This document shows, piece by piece, positions 30,291-40,900 of a stretch of DNA of 64,000 nt. The notes below the pieces were generated by a model. That model worked only from the letters and a program-made list of their open reading frames with translations. It searched no databases and was not told the DNA's origin. Numbering within the stretch: position 1 is the first letter of the stretch; the number at the start of each line of letters is the position of its first letter. Source of the DNA: Paraburkholderia aromaticivorans. Lineage in GTDB: Bacteria > Pseudomonadota > Gammaproteobacteria > Burkholderiales > Burkholderiaceae. The stretch lies in NCBI RefSeq assembly GCF_012689525.1, contig NZ_CP051516.1, forward strand, positions 1,550,001 through 1,614,000. The letters are read 5' to 3'. The position numbers and the translations under genes are program-made.

Positions 30291-31706
30291 CTAGTAGATG
30301 GGCATGTCGGGATCGACATCCTGTACCCAGCGCTTCATTCCGCCTTCCAGCACTTTTACATCAGTGAAGCCGGCATCCTGAAGAATGCCCGCGGCGCGCT
30401 CGGCCCGCAGACCGCCATAGCAGATCAAATAATGTGTCCGGCGCGAATTCAGCAGGGCAGTGCGCTCGTTCAACTCATCCAGAGGGATGTGCAGTATGCC
30501 GGGCAGTCGACAGACTTCCAGTTCATTCGCATCGCGCACATCCAGCAGTACAGCGTTACTGTCTGCACGCGCCATGATTGCTTTGAGTGCGCGCGGCTCG
30601 ATGAAAAATTCAGGCGCCAGTCGTTGACGGCCCACGTTTGCGCTTGCGCACAGTAACTGATCGGGTTCGGAGAGTTTGCCTTTGCGATTTGGGGAGCACG
30701 ACGGGCAGTCCGATCGACGCGAGAACCGAACCTCGTTAAATCTCATGGTCAGCGCGTCGAAACGCATCAATCGCCCGGATAGTGATTCGCCAATATCGAG
30801 AATCAGCTTGATTGCCTCCGTTGCCTGAATGAGACCGACGACGCCGGGCAGGACACCAATGACTCCGCCGGCACTGCAGTTTGGCGCCAGTTCCGGAGGC
30901 GGACTCTTCGGAAACAGGCAGCGATAGCAGGGCCCTCCGCGATGATTGAAAACGCTCATTTGCCCTTCGAAGCGGTATATCGCGCCGTAGATGAGCGGTT
31001 TGCCCAACTGCGCACAGGTGTCATTCACCAGGTAGCGCGACGCGAAGTTGTCGGTACCGTCGACCACGACGTCGTATTGTCCGATCAGATGCCGCGCGTT
31101 ATCCGCGTCGAGCGCGGCAGCATAAGTGTTGATCTCGATGCCTGCGTTCAGATCATGCAGCCGCTGCTTCGCTGATTCCACTTTGAGCATGCCGAGCGTG
31201 CTGTTTCCATGCACGATCTGGCGCTGCAAATTGCTGCTCTCCACCACGTCGAAGTCGATCAGGCCGAGGGTGCCTACACCAGCGGCGGCCAGATAGAGAC
31301 AGGCGGGCGAGCCCAAACCCCCGGTGCCGATAATCAGCACTTTCGCCTTCTTGAGCTTCAATTGGCCCGCACGTCCAACGCCTGGCAGCGTGATGTGACG
31401 CACGTAGCGGCGGATCTCGTCGTTCGAAAGGTGGTCGGTATCGAGACCGCCAGACGTGGCCAGCATGATCTCGACTTCCTTGCGGGGCGCCGGTACGTAC
31501 TCGAGGTCCGCCAGTTCACCCGAACAGGTCAGGAGAAAGTGTTCTTTGAAGGAGCCATTTTCATAGAACAGATGAGCACGAAGCGGCGGGTGCCGCGCGC
31601 AAACGTGCTCGATCAACTCGCGCAATGTGCTGCCGCTGGCTTCTATACGATGGGATGGCAGGCGTGCGGCTCGGGCGAGAACTTCCGGGAAGGTCACTAC
31701 GTTCAT
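30291..31706 (-). CDS. Fused sulfur carrier (CysO/MoaD-like) - MoeB/ThiF E1-like - rhodanese protein
   Basis: A 471-residue three-domain protein. Residues 1-87 are a beta-grasp sulfur-carrier domain ending EVEIMLATSGG, the CysO/MoaD/ThiS type of C-terminus. Residues ~95-345 are a MoeB/ThiF adenylating domain with ATP motif GTGGLGSP (127-134), DFDVVESSNLQRQ (151-163), zinc CxxC pairs at 260/263 and 334/337, and conserved C277 in NCSAGGVIGVLPG. Residues ~365-465 are a rhodanese with active-site loop CYGGLRA (C429). MoeZ-type proteins have E1 plus rhodanese; an N-terminal carrier fusion is uncommon. The start follows AGGAG, which lies in the end of the JAMM gene, so the two are coupled. Confidence 0.9.
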   Translation of the reverse strand: MNVVTFPEVLARAARLPSHRIEASGSTLRELIEHVCARHPPLRAHLFYENGSFKEHFLLTCSGELADLEYVPAPRKEVEIMLATSGGLDTDHLSNDEIRRYVRHITLPGVGRAGQLKLKKAKVLIIGTGGLGSPACLYLAAAGVGTLGLIDFDVVESSNLQRQIVHGNSTLGMLKVESAKQRLHDLNAGIEINTYAAALDADNARHLIGQYDVVVDGTDNFASRYLVNDTCAQLGKPLIYGAIYRFEGQMSVFNHRGGPCYRCLFPKSPPPELAPNCSAGGVIGVLPGVVGLIQATEAIKLILDIGESLSGRLMRFDALTMRFNEVRFSRRSDCPSCSPNRKGKLSEPDQLLCASANVGRQRLAPEFFIEPRALKAIMARADSNAVLLDVRDANELEVCRLPGILHIPLDELNERTALLNSRRTHYLICYGGLRAERAAGILQDAGFTDVKVLEGGMKRWVQDVDPDMPIY

Positions 31707-31709
31707 GAG

Positions 31710-32180
31710 TCAGCTCCTGGGGTGTGTCGTTAAGTTTTCTTCGTTGACGTGAAACTCGTGAATGCACGCAAACCCTTTGCCGTTCCACTGGAAAAGCTTC
31801 GCCGCTTTTGCCTGAGCGTTGCGGACATCCACGACCAGGTAGGCGACCGGGTAGGCGGGCTTACCCATGAAAAGCGCCTTGTTTTCGTCTTCACGGCTGA
31901 AGTAGGCGCCGACATCCGGATGCGAGTGGTAGATGATTGTGACGGGGTTGCCGCTTCGAAAGCTTCGGTTCATTGCAAGGGTGTCCGCGACGGAGAAGGT
32001 GTAGCCATTTGCAGCCGTGCGCGCGTGGATATCGGGCTGGCGGCGATTCAACTCGCTCTGGATGTTGACGCCGTGGTGCACGGTGCCATCGGCGAAAATA
32101 AAGCCGCAACACTCCTCGGGGTACGTGCTGCAGGCGTGGGTGTAAATGCGCTGCAGATTTTTGTGATTGAGCGTGTCCAT
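31710..32180 (-). CDS. JAMM/MPN+ metalloprotease (Mec/QbsD-like)
   Basis: A 156-residue JAB1/MPN+ metallopeptidase with a complete catalytic set: Glu in YPEECCGFIF (residues 22-23) and HSHPDVGAYFSREDE, giving H85-x-H87-x7-S95-x2-D98. Bacterial relatives cleave after the di-glycine of ubiquitin-like sulfur carriers: mycobacterial Mec frees cysteine from CysO-Cys, and QbsD trims QbsE. It stands 3 bases before the fused carrier gene and follows the exporter gene, with GAGG before the start. It is expected to act on the carrier domain of the next protein. Confidence 0.9.
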   Translation of the reverse strand: MDTLNHKNLQRIYTHACSTYPEECCGFIFADGTVHHGVNIQSELNRRQPDIHARTAANGYTFSVADTLAMNRSFRSGNPVTIIYHSHPDVGAYFSREDENKALFMGKPAYPVAYLVVDVRNAQAKAAKLFQWNGKGFACIHEFHVNEENLTTHPRS

Positions 32181-32187
32181 ATCGGCC

Positions 32188-33144
32188 TCACGACGACATC
32201 TGTTTGTTTTTCGCCGTGAGTTTCTCCACGGGCAACTTTGTGATGGCGAAGCCGAGCAGCAACAACGCTGAATAGAAGCAAAGGTTCTTTGAAATCGCCA
32301 TCCCCTCGTACCAGGCGCCGATCACGACCGCAAACACGGGGAAAATGATGAACACGAACGACAGAATGGCCGGACTGAGTCGCTTGAGCAAAAAGAAATA
32401 GACGATGAATCCACCGACAGAAGCCGCCAATCCCAAGTAGATCAACGCGCTCCACGAACGAAGTGTGATGTCGGAAAGTCTGGGGTGTTCGAGGAACGTG
32501 CCGGCGATGAACAGCATTAACCCGGCGATTCCGATCGGCAGCGTGTTGAAGGTAATCACGCTGATGTGTGCGCCCTGACGCTTGGTGATGACGTAGCACA
32601 AGGCATGCATGACTGCGGCAGCGAGAATCGCCAGAACGCCGAGGAGTTCGGCGCGATCCATGTGCATGCCTTGAGTTTTCACGATCATGTACAGGCTGCC
32701 GAAACCGACTGCGATGCCGATACATTGCGACAGATAGATTTTTTCCCCCAGAAATAAGGCGGAAAATATCAGGATAAAGACGGGCATGCTGCTAAACAAA
32801 AGAGCCGTCAATCCCGATGCGACATGTATCTCGCCGTAGTTGAGCAAATAATACGGAACACTAAAGTAGCCCACGGTGACGAAAATAAAAAAACCGCTCT
32901 TTTCGCGTGGGAACAAAAGCGATTGTTTGCGCACCAGCGCGAAGACCAGGAACAGCGGAAAAGCGATCAGAAAGCGAAGCCCGGCGGCAGTCAGCGGCGG
33001 CGCGCTTTCCACGGTTATCTTGATGCCGAGCCAGGTGGTGCCCCAACTCAGACAGACGATCAGAAAGAGGAGGGACGTCACGAACCCAGTCCGCCAACCT
33101 CCGAGTGCCTTTGGTGGACTTTCGATAGTGGCCGTTATCGGCAT
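32188..33144 (-). CDS. EamA/DMT-family exporter
   Basis: A 318-residue inner-membrane protein with about ten hydrophobic helices and two EamA repeats. The first contains LIVCLSWGTTWLGIKITVES, typical of the family, with PPLTAAGLRFLIAFPLFL next. Family members such as YdeD (EamA) export cysteine-pathway metabolites (O-acetylserine, cysteine), and others export amino acids. It is the first gene of the minus-strand operon and sits 7 bases before the JAMM gene. Export of the locus product or of excess O-acetylserine/cysteine is a reasonable inference. Confidence 0.88.
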   Translation of the reverse strand: MPITATIESPPKALGGWRTGFVTSLLFLIVCLSWGTTWLGIKITVESAPPLTAAGLRFLIAFPLFLVFALVRKQSLLFPREKSGFFIFVTVGYFSVPYYLLNYGEIHVASGLTALLFSSMPVFILIFSALFLGEKIYLSQCIGIAVGFGSLYMIVKTQGMHMDRAELLGVLAILAAAVMHALCYVITKRQGAHISVITFNTLPIGIAGLMLFIAGTFLEHPRLSDITLRSWSALIYLGLAASVGGFIVYFFLLKRLSPAILSFVFIIFPVFAVVIGAWYEGMAISKNLCFYSALLLLGFAITKLPVEKLTAKNKQMSS

Positions 33145-33232
33145 GGTGTCAATTGATCCCTTATCTTAATTTAAATCTCATGAATCAGTAAAATCAGCAT
33201 TGATCGGCTCAATAATCGTATTAGGATGCCTA
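33145..33232. promoter_or_regulatory. AT-rich divergent promoter region with repeated ATTGA/TCAAT half-sites
   Basis: The 88 bases between the exporter and the MocR regulator are markedly AT-rich compared with the surroundings. TCAATTGA occurs at 33149-33156. ATTGA-N5-TCAAT is at 33199-33213. ATTAGG-N3-CCTAAT at 33220-33234 overlaps the regulator's start codon. These dyads are good candidates for operators of the adjacent MocR protein, which would control both directions. Confidence 0.5.
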
Positions 33233-34654
33233 ATGACAGTCAAACCAATTATTGACATGGTTTCAATTCTGAGGCCGGCGCTCGAGGGCGGGCAGGCAGC
33301 CAAATACAAGCGCCTCGCAGAGGCCCTGGCGGCACGGATTCACGACGGTTCGATCGCGAGCGGAGCCAAGCTTCCACCGCACCGGTTGCTGGCCGACAAG
33401 CTCGGTGTGACCGCCGGTACGGTCAGTCGCTCATACGCAGAATTGGAGCGCATTGGACTGGTCGTCGCGAGGGTGGGAGATGGCACGTTCGTACGCAAAC
33501 GTGGCCTGGAGCGTTCACGCGACCACGGCTTTAAAAACTTTATCGACGAGCCGCATCGGTGCATCGACATGCGCCGCAGTACGCACATTCCTGGGCAGGA
33601 AGCCGCCATGCTCGCACGGAGCCTGGAGGAGCTGGCCGGAGATGCCGGGATCTTGCGTGAGCTTACGCTTTATACGCCGGACCTTGGTTCGGCGCGACAT
33701 CGTCAGGCCGGCGCGCGATGGTTGACACACGGCGACTTCACGGCCGAGCCGGATCAGATCGTATGCGTCAACGGCGGCCAGCACGGATTGGTTTGCGCGC
33801 TAATGGCTCTGCTTCGCGCGGGAGATATTCTGGTCACCGAACGCCTCACTTATCCGGGATTGATCAGCGCGGCGCGCTTGCTCGGCATCAAGCTGATCGG
33901 GATCGAAATGGACGAAGAGGGACTCATGCCTCAAGCGCTACGGGAGGTTTGCCGCGCCCATCGTGTTTCTGCCCTGTACTGCACGCCGAGCATTCAGAAT
34001 CCGACCACCGCCGTCCTTTCGGCCGAACGCCGCGAGGCCGTTGCGAGGATATGCCGGGACCACAATGTCCTGATTATCGAAGACGAAGCGCACGGCGTGT
34101 TGATGGCAAACCGCCCGCCGCCCATCAGTCTGTTTGCGCCAGAGCGCGGCATCGTGATTGGCAGTTTAAGCAAGGTTGTCGCGGCGGGCCTGCGCGTCGG
34201 CTATGTCCATGCGCCTTTGCCGTTGATCGGTCGCTTCGGTGCCGCGGTGCGGTCCACCTGCTGGATGGCGACGCCTCTGCCGATGGAACTCGCATGCCGC
34301 TGGATCGAGCAGGGGGTGGCGCAGACGCTCGTGCGTCAGCACACGGCTGAACTTGAACGTCGAAAGCATCGGGTCGAGAGCTATCTTGCCGGACTGAACT
34401 ACATGACGCACCCGCAGAGTCCGCACTTCTGGATAGAGGTTCCGGCACCAGGTCGCGCGTCGGATGTGCAGGTGGCTCTGGAGCAGCAGAACTGTCTTGT
34501 CAGTGCCGCCGAACTGTTCGCGGTAGGTCAGAGCGCCGTGCCTCAGTTCGTGCGCGCGAGCGTCAGCAATGCCGGAGAACGCGATGAGTTTCTGCAAACA
34601 GGGTTCGCGGCGCTGTCGGCCACATTGCGACAACACGCAGCGAAACCCCAGTAG
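33233..34654 (+). CDS. MocR-type regulator (GntR winged helix fused to class I aminotransferase domain)
   Basis: A 473-residue regulator. The N-terminal GntR winged helix (about residues 20-90) has KLPPHRLLADKLGVTAGTVSRSYAELERIGL. An aminotransferase-fold effector domain follows, with the PLP lysine in GSLSKVVAAGLRVGYV and NPTT substrate-loop text (SIQNPTTAVLS). MocR proteins sense PLP adducts or amino acids (PdxR, GabR, TauR). It is divergent from the exporter-JAMM-carrier-synthase operon, so it likely regulates it in response to an amino acid. The ATG at 33233 lies in a dyad; 33257 is an alternative. Its stop is 2 bases from the convergent mdtC stop. Confidence 0.88.
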   Translation: MTVKPIIDMVSILRPALEGGQAAKYKRLAEALAARIHDGSIASGAKLPPHRLLADKLGVTAGTVSRSYAELERIGLVVARVGDGTFVRKRGLERSRDHGFKNFIDEPHRCIDMRRSTHIPGQEAAMLARSLEELAGDAGILRELTLYTPDLGSARHRQAGARWLTHGDFTAEPDQIVCVNGGQHGLVCALMALLRAGDILVTERLTYPGLISAARLLGIKLIGIEMDEEGLMPQALREVCRAHRVSALYCTPSIQNPTTAVLSAERREAVARICRDHNVLIIEDEAHGVLMANRPPPISLFAPERGIVIGSLSKVVAAGLRVGYVHAPLPLIGRFGAAVRSTCWMATPLPMELACRWIEQGVAQTLVRQHTAELERRKHRVESYLAGLNYMTHPQSPHFWIEVPAPGRASDVQVALEQQNCLVSAAELFAVGQSAVPQFVRASVSNAGERDEFLQTGFAALSATLRQHAAKPQ

Positions 34655-34656
34655 CT

Positions 34657-37600
34657 TCAGGAAGGCGCAACCCCTGTCCTGCGACCCTTCCTTGACTCCC
34701 ACCGCACCCGAATCCGATCCATATAAAGATACACGACCGGCGTCGTATAAAGCGTGAGCATCTGACTCACAATCAACCCACCGACAATCGCTATCCCAAG
34801 CGGCGCGCGCAGTTCAGCCCCTTCACCCCGCCCGAACGCCAGCGGCAAAGCCCCCAGCAACGCAGCAAACGTCGTCATCATGATCGGCCGGAACCGCAGC
34901 AAACAAGCCTGATGAATCGCATCCCGCGAGGACAGTCCATGCCGTGACGCTTCAATCGCGAAGTCCACCATCATGATCGCGTTCTTCTTCACGATACCGA
35001 TCAGCAGAATCACACCGATCAACGCGATGATGCTGAACTCCGTCTTGAACAGCAGCAGCGCCAGCAACGCGCCCACGCCCGCCGAAGGCAGCGTCGACAG
35101 AATCGTCAGCGGATGGATATAGCTCTCATACAGCATCCCCAGCACGATATACACGGCGGCCAGCGCGGCCAGAATCAGGATCGGCTGATCGGACATCGAC
35201 TGCTGGAACGCCTGCGCCGTCCCCTGAAAACTGCCGTGGATCGTCCCCGGCATGCCGATCTGCGCCATCGTGTCGTAGATCGCCTGGGTCGCCGTCGATA
35301 GAGAAACGCCCGGCGGCAAATTGAACGAAATCGTCGAGGCCACGAACTGGCTCTGGTGATTCACGGAGAGCGGCGTACTGCCCGGCCCGAAACTCGCGAT
35401 CGCCGACAGCGGCACCATGGTTTCCTTCGCCGTCGACACCGCCGCGCCCGACGAAGCGCTCGACTTGCCGCTCGCCGCAATCGAATTGATCGCCTGGTTG
35501 CGCGCGGAGTCGGCGGCGATGCTCGCCGCGCTCGAAGCAGTCGTGCCCGCCGTGCCGCCCGTCGTCGCGCTCGTCGCCGTGGTTGTCGCGGCGGCGGTCG
35601 CGGTTGTCACCGTGCCCGCCGGCGCGTTGGTGGTCTGCGCGCCGCTCGCGCTGCCACCCGACGTGCTGATGTAGATCTGCTTCAGCATGTCCGGGCTCTG
35701 CCAGTACTTCGGCGCGACTTCCATCACGACGTGATATTGATTCAGCGGGTTATAGATCGTCGACACCTGGCGCTGGCCGAACGCGTCGTACAAGGTGTTG
35801 TCGATCTGCGCCGGCTTGATGCCGAGGCGCGCGGCGGTGGCCCGGTCGATCGTCACCATCGCTTCGAGGCCGCCTTGCTGCTGGTCGGAATTCACGTCCG
35901 CGAGTTCGGGGCGCGCCTGCAACGCCTCGGTGAGCTTCGGTCCCCACAGGTACAGGTCGGGCGTCGAATCGGCCAGTAGCGTGAACTGGTACTGCGCGTT
36001 CGATTGCCGTCCGCCGACGCGAATGTCCTGCACCGCTTGCAGGAAAGTCCGCGCGCCGGCCACGTCGCCGAGCGGCGCACGCAGTTGCTGGATCACCTCA
36101 TCGGCGGATTCCTTGCGCTCGGACTTCGATTTCAGCGTCACGAACATGAAGCCGGAATTGGTCTGCCGCCCGCCGGTGAAACCAGCCACGCTCTCCACTG
36201 CCGGATTCTTGCCGACGATCTCCATCATCTGCGCGAACTTGCCTTTCATGGACTGGAACGAGGTGGCCTGGTCGGCCTGAATGCCGCCCACCAGCCGCCC
36301 CGTGTCCTGTTGCGGAAAGAAGCCCTTCGGCACGATGATGTACAGCCAGACGTTCAGGCCGATGGTCAGCAGCAGGATCGTCACGATCAGGCGCGGATGC
36401 AGCAGCGCCCAGCCGAGCGTGCGTTCATAACCGCGCTGCATCGACGCGAAGCCGCGTTCCAGCCAGCGGCCGAAACGTCCTTCTTCCTTCTGCTCGTGCG
36501 GCTCGCGCAGGAGGCGCGAGCACATCATCGGCGTGAGCGTGAGGGAGACGATCAGCGACACGCCGATAGCCAGCGAGAGCGTCAGCGCGAACTCGCGGAA
36601 CAGGCGCCCGACAATGCCGCCCATCAACAGAATCGGCAGGAACACGGCGACCAGCGAGATGCTGATGGACAGCACGGTGAAGCCGACTTCGCGTGCGCCG
36701 AGGAAGGCCGCTTTCATGCGCGGCACGCCGTTCTCGATATGCCGGGAGATGTTCTCCAGCACCACGATCGCGTCGTCGACCACGAAGCCGGTCGCGATGG
36801 TCAGCGCCATCAGCGAGAGGTTGTCGATCGAGAAACCCAGCATGTACATCGCGCCGAACGTGCCGATGATCGAGATCGGCACGGCCACGCTCGGAATCAG
36901 CGTGGCGCGCCAGTTGCGCAGGAACAGGAACACCACCATCACCACCAGCGCGACCGCGACCACCAGCGTGCGCTCGGTGTCTTTCAGCGAGGCGCGGATC
37001 GTGGTGGAGCGGTCGGCGGCCGGCGCGATGTCGACGTCCGCGGGCAGCGACGCGTGCAGTTGCGGCAGCATCGCCGTCACACGGTCGATGGTATCGATGA
37101 TGTTCGCGCCCGGCTGGCGGTACAGAATCACCAGCACCGAACGCTTGCCGTTGAAGAGGCCGAGGTTGCGCAGATCTTCGACCGAATCGACCACCTCGGC
37201 CACGTCGGAGAGCTTCACCGCCGCGCCGTTGCGATAGGCAATGACCAGATCCTTGTATTGCGACGCCTTGCTGGCCTGGTCGTTGGTATAGATCTGCACG
37301 CGGTTCGGGCCGAATTCGATCGAGCCTTTCGGGCTGTTCGCGTTCGCGGCGGCAAGCGCCGCGCGCACGTCTTCGAGACCGATGCCGTAGTGCGAGAGCG
37401 CATTCGGCTCCAGTTCGACACGCACGGCCGGGTTGGCCGAGCCGCTCACATCGACTTCGCCGACGCCGTCCACCTGCGACAGCGACTGCTGCAGCACGGT
37501 GGCCGCGGAATCGTACAACTGGCCGGCGGTGAGCGTTTTCGACGTGAGCGCCAGAATCAGGATCGGCGCATCGGCCGGATTGACCTTGTGGTACGTCGGA

Positions 37601-37977
37601 TTGCTGCGCAAGCTTGCGGGCAGATCAGCGCGCGCCGCGTTGATGGCGGCCTGCACGTCGCGCGCGGCGCCGTCGATGTCGCGGTTCAGGCCGAACTGCA
37701 TGGTGATGCGCGTCGAGCCGACCGAGCTCTGCGAGGTCATTTCGGTGACGTCGGCGATCGAGCCGAGATGCCGTTCGAGCGGACTGGCGACGCTGGTCGC
37801 CACGGTATCCGGACTCGCGCCCGGCAACGTGGCCTGCACCGAAATGGTCGGGAAATCGACCTGCGGCAGCGGCGCCACCGGCAGTTTGGTGAACGCGAAA
37901 ACACCGGCCAGCGCGATGCCGACCGCCAGCAGCGTGGTGGCGACCGGGCGGGAAATAAACGGACGCGACAGATTCAT
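34657..37977 (-). CDS. mdtC: RND multidrug efflux permease, MdtC-like
   Basis: A 1106-residue inner-membrane RND pump subunit with twelve membrane helices and two large periplasmic loops. It begins [20 protein letters not shown] and keeps family text such as [14 protein letters not shown] and [15 protein letters not shown]. MdtB and MdtC form a heterotrimer that expels drugs and bile salts by proton exchange through TolC. It is about 75 residues longer than E. coli MdtC because of an Ala/Thr/Ser-rich insert in the second periplasmic domain (bases ~35418-35670). It follows the mdtB-like gene by 3 bases. Confidence 0.9.
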   Translation of the reverse strand: MNLSRPFISRPVATTLLAVGIALAGVFAFTKLPVAPLPQVDFPTISVQATLPGASPDTVATSVASPLERHLGSIADVTEMTSQSSVGSTRITMQFGLNRDIDGAARDVQAAINAARADLPASLRSNPTYHKVNPADAPILILALTSKTLTAGQLYDSAATVLQQSLSQVDGVGEVDVSGSANPAVRVELEPNALSHYGIGLEDVRAALAAANANSPKGSIEFGPNRVQIYTNDQASKASQYKDLVIAYRNGAAVKLSDVAEVVDSVEDLRNLGLFNGKRSVLVILYRQPGANIIDTIDRVTAMLPQLHASLPADVDIAPAADRSTTIRASLKDTERTLVVAVALVVMVVFLFLRNWRATLIPSVAVPISIIGTFGAMYMLGFSIDNLSLMALTIATGFVVDDAIVVLENISRHIENGVPRMKAAFLGAREVGFTVLSISISLVAVFLPILLMGGIVGRLFREFALTLSLAIGVSLIVSLTLTPMMCSRLLREPHEQKEEGRFGRWLERGFASMQRGYERTLGWALLHPRLIVTILLLTIGLNVWLYIIVPKGFFPQQDTGRLVGGIQADQATSFQSMKGKFAQMMEIVGKNPAVESVAGFTGGRQTNSGFMFVTLKSKSERKESADEVIQQLRAPLGDVAGARTFLQAVQDIRVGGRQSNAQYQFTLLADSTPDLYLWGPKLTEALQARPELADVNSDQQQGGLEAMVTIDRATAARLGIKPAQIDNTLYDAFGQRQVSTIYNPLNQYHVVMEVAPKYWQSPDMLKQIYISTSGGSASGAQTTNAPAGTVTTATAAATTTATSATTGGTAGTTASSAASIAADSARNQAINSIAASGKSSASSGAAVSTAKETMVPLSAIASFGPGSTPLSVNHQSQFVASTISFNLPPGVSLSTATQAIYDTMAQIGMPGTIHGSFQGTAQAFQQSMSDQPILILAALAAVYIVLGMLYESYIHPLTILSTLPSAGVGALLALLLFKTEFSIIALIGVILLIGIVKKNAIMMVDFAIEASRHGLSSRDAIHQACLLRFRPIMMTTFAALLGALPLAFGRGEGAELRAPLGIAIVGGLIVSQMLTLYTTPVVYLYMDRIRVRWESRKGRRTGVAPS

Positions 37978-37980
37978 CGC

Positions 37981-40900
37981 TCAGTTCCCTGCGTCGGTAA
38001 CGGGCGGCGTCGGCTTGCCACGATTGAAGCGCTCACGCGCGCGGCGGCCCAGCGAGTCGAACGCAAGGTAGATCACCGGCGTGGTGAACAGCGTCAACAA
38101 CTGGCTGACGATCAACCCGCCTGCAATCGCGATACCGAGCGGACGGCGCAATTCGGAGCCTGCGCCGGTGCCGAGCATCAGCGGCAGTGCGCCGAGCAGG
38201 GCGGCGAGCGTGGTCATCAGAATCGGGCGGAAGCGCAGCAGACACGCCTGGTAGATCGCTTCGCGCGGCGGCTTGCCTTCCTCGCGCTCGGCGTAGAGCG
38301 CGAAGTCGATCATCATGATCGCGTTTTTCTTCACGATACCGATCAGCAACACGATCCCGATGATGCCGATGATGTCGAGATCGTGCCCGGTGATCAGCAG
38401 CGCCAGCAAGGCGCCGACACCGGCCGAGGGCAGCGTCGAGAGAATCGTGATCGGATGGATGAAGCTCTCGTACAGCACGCCCAGCACGATATACATCGTG
38501 ACGATGGCCGCGAGGATCAGGAACAGTTCATTCGACAGCGACGCCTGGAACGCCAGTGCCGCGCCCTGGTAGCGCGTCTGGAACGACGCGGGCAAGCCGA
38601 CGTCCTTCTCCGCCTGGTCGATCGCCTTGACCGCTGCGCCGAGCGACGAGCCCGGCGCGAGGTTGAACGACACCGTGGTGGCCGGGAACTGGCTCAGGTG
38701 CGTGACCAGCAGCGGCGCGGGCTTCTCAATGAAGCGCGCGATCGACGACAGCGGCACCTGGCCGCCCGTGGACGTGGAAGAGGGCAGATAGATCGACTTC
38801 AGCGATTCGGTGAAATGCTGCATCTCCGGCTGCGCTTCCAGAATCACGCGGTACTGGTTCGACTGCGTGAAGATGGTCGAGATGATGCGCTGGCCGAACG
38901 CGTCGTACAGCGCGCTGTCCACGGTGGCCGGCGTGATGCCGTAACGCGACGCGGTGGCGCGGTCGATTTCGATGTACACCGACTGGCCGTTGTCCTGCAG
39001 ATCGGTCGCGACGTCGGCCAGTTCGGGCGACTGCCTCAACCGGTCGACCAGCTTAGGCACCCACGTAGTGAATTCGCTGATGTTCGGATCGGTCAGCATG
39101 AACTGGTACTGCGTCGGGCTCACGGTCGAGTCGATCGTCAAGTCCTGCACCGGCTGCATGTACAACGACGCGCCGGGAATATGCGCGACATCCCGCTGCA
39201 ACTGGCGGATCACGTCGCTCGCGGTGTTGCTGCGGTCGTCGCGCGGCTTCAGGTTGATCAGCATGCGGCCGCTGTTCAGCGTGATATTGCTGCCGTCCAC
39301 GCCGATGAACGAAGTCAAACTCTCCACATCCGGATTCTTCAGGATCTGCGCCGCGAGTTCCTGCTGGCGCTCGGCCATCGACGCATACGACACCGACTGC
39401 GGCGCCTGCGTGATCGCCTGGATCACGCCGGTGTCCTGCACCGGGAAGAAGCCCTTCGGAATGTACACATACAGCACGCCGGTCAGCACCAGTGTAATCA
39501 GCGCGACGACCAGCGTGGAGCGTTGCCGGTTCAGCACCCACGTGAGCGCGACCGCGTAACGCGCGATCACCCAGTCGATCGCGCGGTGCGCCTTGGCTTC
39601 GAAACGGTGGCTTTCGTGCGGCGGCGTGTGGCGCAGCAGTTTGGCGCACATCATCGGCACGAGCGTGAGCGACACGACCGCCGAGATCACGATCGTCACG
39701 GCAAGCGTAATGGCGAATTCGTGGAACAGGCGGCCGACCACGTCGCCCATGAAGAGCAGCGGAATCAGCACGGCGATCAGCGAGACCGTCAGCGAAATGA
39801 TCGTGAAGCCGATCTGTCTCGAACCCTTCAACGCGGCTTCGAGCGGCGCTTCGCCTTCCTCCACGTAGCGCGCGATGTTCTCGATCATCACGATCGCGTC
39901 GTCCACCACGAAGCCGGTCGCGATGGTCAACGCCATCAACGATAAGTTGTCGAGCGAGAAGCCGCACAGGTACATCACGGCGAGCGTGCCGATCAGTGAG
40001 AGCGGCACCGAGAGACTCGGAATGATGGTCGCGTAGACGTTGGCGAGGAACAGGTACATGACCAGCACGACCAGCACGACCGACATGGCCAGTTCGAACT
40101 GCACGTCACGCACGGAAGCGCGGATCGTGGTGGTGCGGTCGGTGACGATTTCCACGTCGAGCGCGGCGGGCAGCGCCTGCTGCAATTGCGGCAGCAGCTT
40201 CTTGATGCTGTCCACCACCTGAATCACGTTCGCGCCCGGCTGACGCTGCACGTTCAGAATGATCGCGGGCGTGCCGTCGACCCACGCGCCGAGCTTGGTG
40301 TTTTCCGCGCCCTGCACGATGGTGGCGACGTCCGTCAGCATCACCGCGCGGCCGTTCTTGTACGCGACTACCGCGCTCTTGTACGCGTCGGCATCGGTCA
40401 ACTGGTCGTTCGCGTTGATCGTGTAGTTGCGCGTCGGGCCGTCGAAGTTACCCTTCGGCGTGTTGACGTTCAGGTTCGAAATCGTGGTGCGCAAGTCGTC
40501 CAGATTCAGGCCGTACGCGGCGAGCGCGCGCGGGTTCGCCTGAATTCGCACGGCAGGGCGCTGGCCGCCCGACAGGCTCACCAGACCCACGCCCGCCACT
40601 TGGGAGATTTTCTGCGCGAGACGCGTGTCGGCCAGATCCTGCACCTGCGTGAGCGGCAGCGTCTTCGAGGTGATCGCGAGCGTGATGATCGGCGCGTCGG
40701 CCGGATTGACCTTGGCGTAGATCGGCGGCGCGGGCAGGTCGGACGGCAGCAGGTTGCCGGCCGCGTTGATGGCGGCCTGCACTTCCTGCTCGGCGATATC
40801 GAGCGGCAGATCGAGGCTGAACTGCAGCGTGATGATCGACGAGCCGGCCGAGCTTTGCGACGACATCTGATTCAACGACGGCATCTGCCCGAGCTGGCGT

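Noticed and set aside
27781..34654. Molybdopterin or thiamine synthesis as the role of the E1/carrier fusion
   Set aside because: No moaE, thiG, thiH or related genes are nearby, whereas serine acetyltransferase, CysM-like and JAMM genes are; cysteine-type chemistry fits better.
36004..39945. A 1313-codon plus-strand open frame through the mdtBC-like genes
   Set aside because: Composition is Arg/His/Gln-rich without motifs and it is antisense to two clear RND permeases.
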